A DNA stretch of 36,998 nucleotides, taken from NCBI GenBank assembly GCA_025359245.1, contig JANYGW010000182.1, forward strand, positions 1 through 36,998. The letters run 5' to 3'. Both the position numbers and the translations under genes were made by a program. A model generated the notes under the pieces. It worked only from the letters and a program-made list of their open reading frames with translations. It searched no databases and had not been told where the DNA came from. Every line of letters starts with the position of its first letter. The first letter of the stretch is position 1. The stretch comes from Massilia sp. Lineage in GTDB: Bacteria; Pseudomonadota; Gammaproteobacteria; Burkholderiales; Burkholderiaceae_D. Of the stretch, positions 34,705-36,998 are shown one piece after another.

Positions 34705-35031
34705 ATGAGTAATTCAAAACTTCCTGCCGGTCACCTGCCATATGTTCTAGAAACCAACCTCGCCGCCGCCTGCCGGCTGATCACATCTGCGTCGAGTGCC
34801 AGCGGCACGCCCGCGCCTGGCGCCGAATGGCCGCTGAGGTCCGTCGGCCGTCCCGACACCCTCACCGCCCAGCGCGTTGAAGTGGGCATCGTGCTGCACG
34901 CCATGCTGGGGCTGTCGGCCGCAACCGATTATTTTGCCAAGCACGCGCTGAACCCGGCGCTGGCGCTGCGCGTGCTGAGCCCATCAGGCCGGCGGCGCGG
35001 CAACCATGACGCCAACGGCATCCGGACCTGA
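34705..35031 (+). CDS. Small hypothetical protein, 108 aa (paralog 2 of a tandem pair)
   Basis: The ATG at 34705 is chosen over a GTG 15 bp upstream. The conserved block is VGRPDTLTAQRVEVGIVLHAMLGLSAATDYFAKHALNPALALRVLSPSGRRRG (about 48-100), aligning with the gene at 34316. The N-terminal 45 residues differ: here LPYVLETNLAAACRLITSASSASG, there an Ala-Pro region. No Shine-Dalgarno is obvious before this start. The convergent alpha/beta hydrolase gene ends 6 bp away. No known domain was identified. Confidence 0.6.
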   Translation: MSNSKLPAGHLPYVLETNLAAACRLITSASSASGTPAPGAEWPLRSVGRPDTLTAQRVEVGIVLHAMLGLSAATDYFAKHALNPALALRVLSPSGRRRGNHDANGIRT

Positions 35032-35037
35032 TCCGGC

Positions 35038-35796
35038 TTAGCCGATATACCTGGCGCTCCAGGCCGCGATCACACCGGCGACCCATTCGGCATCTTCCTT
35101 GCGCGTGAGCAGGTGATCGGCGCCATCGAGCGAGACGAACGATTTCGGATGCTTGGCCGCCGTGAAGATATGCAGCGCATTGCTGATATCGACGGTCGTG
35201 TCTTGCGGCGAATGCATCACCATCAGCGCGCGCTGCAGGTGCGCCACTTTCTCATTCAAATGCTGTTCGGCCGCGTCCAGCAGGAACTGGCGCTTGATGG
35301 TGAACGGGCGCCCGGCCAGTTGCACCAGGGCCTGGCCGTCGGCATTGATCGCCGCCAGGTGATCGCCGAACAGTTTGGTCACGTGCGACGGATCGCTGGG
35401 CGCGCCGATCGTGACCACGGCCTTCACTTCGGCGATGTCCCCGGCTGCGGCCAACACTGCCGCCCCGCCCAGGCTGTGCCCGATGATCAGCGCCGGTGCC
35501 TGCAGTTGCGCGCGCATGAAATTGGCGGCGGCGACCAGGTCTTGCACGTTCGACGAAAAATTGGTGTTGGCGAAATCGCCTTCGCTCGCGCCCAGGCCGG
35601 TAAAGTCGAAGCGCAGCACCGCGATGCCCTTGGCGGCCAGGCCCTGCGCGATGCGGCTGGCCGCGAACACGTCCTTGCTGCAGGTGAAGCAATGCGCAAA
35701 CAGCGCATAGGCCTTGATGTCGGCGTCGGGCGCATCGAGCCGGGCCGACAGCAGCTGGCCATCGGCGCCGGGAAAGTCTTTGCGTTCACTTTGCAT
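35038..35796 (-). CDS. Alpha/beta hydrolase, 252 aa
   Basis: The protein is an alpha/beta hydrolase of the type often fused to, or adjacent to, an OsmC domain. It opens [82 protein letters not shown]. The nucleophile elbow is GHSLGG, with Ser at about 107; the acid is likely Asp in [11 protein letters not shown] and the His is in DGADHLL. The Cys-containing AHCFTCSKD segment is characteristic. Here the OsmC part is absent: the protein ends after the hydrolase domain. The ATG has an AAGGAT site. It is convergent with the small paralog pair and stands alone. Confidence 0.88.
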   Translation of the reverse strand: MQSERKDFPGADGQLLSARLDAPDADIKAYALFAHCFTCSKDVFAASRIAQGLAAKGIAVLRFDFTGLGASEGDFANTNFSSNVQDLVAAANFMRAQLQAPALIIGHSLGGAAVLAAAGDIAEVKAVVTIGAPSDPSHVTKLFGDHLAAINADGQALVQLAGRPFTIKRQFLLDAAEQHLNEKVAHLQRALMVMHSPQDTTVDISNALHIFTAAKHPKSFVSLDGADHLLTRKEDAEWVAGVIAAWSARYIG

Positions 35797-35853
35797 GTGA
35801 TCCTTTGAGCCAGAGCTTGAGTTGGCCGGTCAGCTACCCGCGATTCCGTGAAT

Positions 35854-36189
35854 TTACCATGTGGCGCCGTAGCACGCCCGAACAGCTAGCCAGTGATTGT
35901 GCTGGGCGAATACGGCTGCAGCAAGAAATACCAAGCCCATTGAGATGGTAAGCCGCTCTGATTTATGGAAAATAAAGGTGATCCAACCGGAGGATACCAG
36001 TGCCGGCAACAACAGCGAACTGACGTTGTACACGACAAAAACCTCGCTGGTATAAAGCTCGAGCAGATCCGGACGGCAGTGCCCGATCAGCCCGTGAAAT
36101 GCTGCATACGACCAAAGAAAGCCGACACCGCATTGCAGAGCAAACACAGCTACGGCCACCACGGCGGGATGTCTCGGATGTTTGATCAT
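35854..36189 (-). CDS. Small membrane protein of unknown function, 111 aa
   Basis: I do not recognise the family. Hydrophobic segments lie at about 9-33, 51-73 and 83-95, giving a three-helix inner-membrane protein. The lower-GC style differs from its neighbours, which suggests a recently acquired or poorly conserved gene. ATG at 36189 begins MIKHPRHPAVVAVAVFALQCG. No ribosome binding site of note is visible. Nothing indicates a substrate or partner. Confidence 0.5.
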   Translation of the reverse strand: MIKHPRHPAVVAVAVFALQCGVGFLWSYAAFHGLIGHCRPDLLELYTSEVFVVYNVSSLLLPALVSSGWITFIFHKSERLTISMGLVFLAAAVFAQHNHWLAVRACYGATW

Positions 36190-36366
36190 GCCAACATGAT
36201 ATATCCATTATTCGGACAGCGCGGCCAAGCGTAACTTGGAAAACGACTTCACGTCGGCGCATGCCGGTTGTCAGGCATCGGGGGTGGTGCGGCCACGCTG
36301 ACATGCAGGCGTACCGAGCGCAGCTCACCGATATAGCCGTCGCGCAGCATCCTTTGGTATGGCCAA

Positions 36367-36998
36367 TCAGGCCAGGATCAATAATGCGCTCTTCGCCTGC
36401 AGCCGGCGCCCGTTGGCCACCGTCAACGCCAGCGCCGCGATCATGCTCAGCGCGCTGACATAGCCCAGGTTGGCGACGCTGCTGTAAGTGAGCGTGAGCG
36501 AGCCTGCGCCAGCGCCGAGCGAGAAGCCGAGGTACATGAACGAGGCATTGAGCGATAGCACGATCGGCGCCGATTTCACACCCGCCACGCCGACCAGCGC
36601 CGTTTGCTGCGCCGGATAAAAGGCCCAGTGAGAAATCCCCCACGCCACCACGGCGGCGACAACCGGCACGATCTCCCAGCTGCGCGCCATCAGATGTGCA
36701 CTGCCGGACAGGAGCAAGAAGCTCGCTGCCGACGTCGTCAGCGCAGGCAGGATGACGGCGCGCGGCCCGTGCCGGTCGATGGCCTTGGCGCTGATGGCCA
36801 GGCCCAGTGCCGCCGATGCGCCCCAGGCGAACAGGATGTAGCCGATGTGCGCGCCGCGCAGCGTGGTGGTCGCGCTGATGAACAGCGCCAGATAGGTGTA
36901 GGTGCTGTAGCTGGCCATCGCCCACAGCATCGTCACCAGCAGTGTCAGCAGAATGGCCGGCTGGGCGGCCGTGGCCACGCGCTCGCGCAGCGTGGCCA
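36367..36998 (-). CDS. MFS transporter, C-terminal half, cut by the window edge
   Basis: Only the last half of the gene is inside the window; the reading frame stays open through position 36998 (TLRERVATAAQPAILLTLLVTMLWAM). The GTG at 36978 is probably an internal Val. At least five to six membrane helices are present. The text matches a central loop plus helices 7-12 of a Major Facilitator Superfamily drug or sugar exporter: TYTYLALFISATTTLRGAHIGYILFAWGASAALGLAISAKAIDRHGPRAVIL, then QQTALVGVAGVKSAPIVLSLNASFMYLGFSLGAGAGSL. D-R-GPR is the usual cytoplasmic loop motif. The substrate cannot be judged from this half. Confidence 0.85.
   Translation of the reverse strand, partial: ATLRERVATAAQPAILLTLLVTMLWAMASYSTYTYLALFISATTTLRGAHIGYILFAWGASAALGLAISAKAIDRHGPRAVILPALTTSAASFLLLSGSAHLMARSWEIVPVVAAVVAWGISHWAFYPAQQTALVGVAGVKSAPIVLSLNASFMYLGFSLGAGAGSLTLTYSSVANLGYVSALSMIAALALTVANGRRLQAKSALLILA

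Noticed and set aside
36979..36998. Possible GTG start of the MFS gene at 36978
   Set aside because: The frame remains open and MFS-like up to the window edge, so the true start is outside.

Overview
The window looks like a chromosomal segment of a GC-rich betaproteobacterium of the Oxalobacteraceae (Massilia/Duganella/Janthinobacterium-like). This is inferred from the pyrG-kdsA-eno-ftsB block, the protein styles, the GC-rich codon use and a CAGACCAC/GTGGTCTG stem-loop of a kind I associate with this family. No rRNA, tRNA, insertion sequence, prophage module or CRISPR array was recognised.

Region 1 (about 1-4.9 kb) is accessory in character. The left 3 kb is visibly lower in GC and holds small minus-strand genes of unknown or immunity type: two hypotheticals, an Imm35/YrhB-like protein, a four-helix membrane protein and a solo TonB-C domain protein. 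Short degenerate TTGGCCG-rich repeats lie in or beside the gaps. It is followed by an orphan periplasmic binding protein and a HigBA/RelE-type toxin-antitoxin pair with a palindromic operator.

Region 2 (4.9-11.6 kb) encodes mostly exported or stand-alone proteins: a PHB-depolymerase-like esterase, a second orphan solute-binding protein, two paralogous TonB-C-like secreted proteins flanking a secreted M1-like zinc peptidase, an NTF2-like protein, a SRPBCC/START-like secreted protein and an RcnB-like protein with its own terminator.

Region 3 (11.7-15.3 kb) is a compact five-gene minus-strand operon: GbsR/MarR regulator, DCC thiol-disulfide protein, four-helix membrane protein, DUF4166 protein and membrane-fused TIGR01777 epimerase. 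Every junction is a 4-nt ATGA overlap, and an inverted repeat sits just before the regulator. It is the best candidate here for an undescribed functional module.

Region 4 (15.3-19.6 kb) is the housekeeping block pyrG-kdsA-eno-ftsB. Rightwards (19.8-22.5 kb) lie a DUF898/YjgN membrane protein paired with a membrane-anchored M48 peptidase, and a PRC-barrel protein.

Region 5 (22.6-28.5 kb) has a soluble histidine kinase downstream of a stand-alone SOS-controlled dnaE2 with a perfect LexA box and an in-frame 30-bp palindromic insertion. A divergent PhzF-like gene lacking the usual catalytic Glu and a DUF2059 protein follow, ending at a strong stem-loop.

Region 6 (28.5-32.8 kb) is an envelope-stress and heat-shock locus. 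A DegP-type protease and a QseBC/PmrAB-type two-component system form an operon behind a PmrA-box-like repeat. An Hsp20 gene has a sigma-32-like promoter and a ROSE-type RNA thermometer. The right end carries a PAS-GGDEF diguanylate cyclase, a hypothetical protein, two small paralogs, an alpha/beta hydrolase, a small membrane protein and an MFS transporter cut by the window edge.
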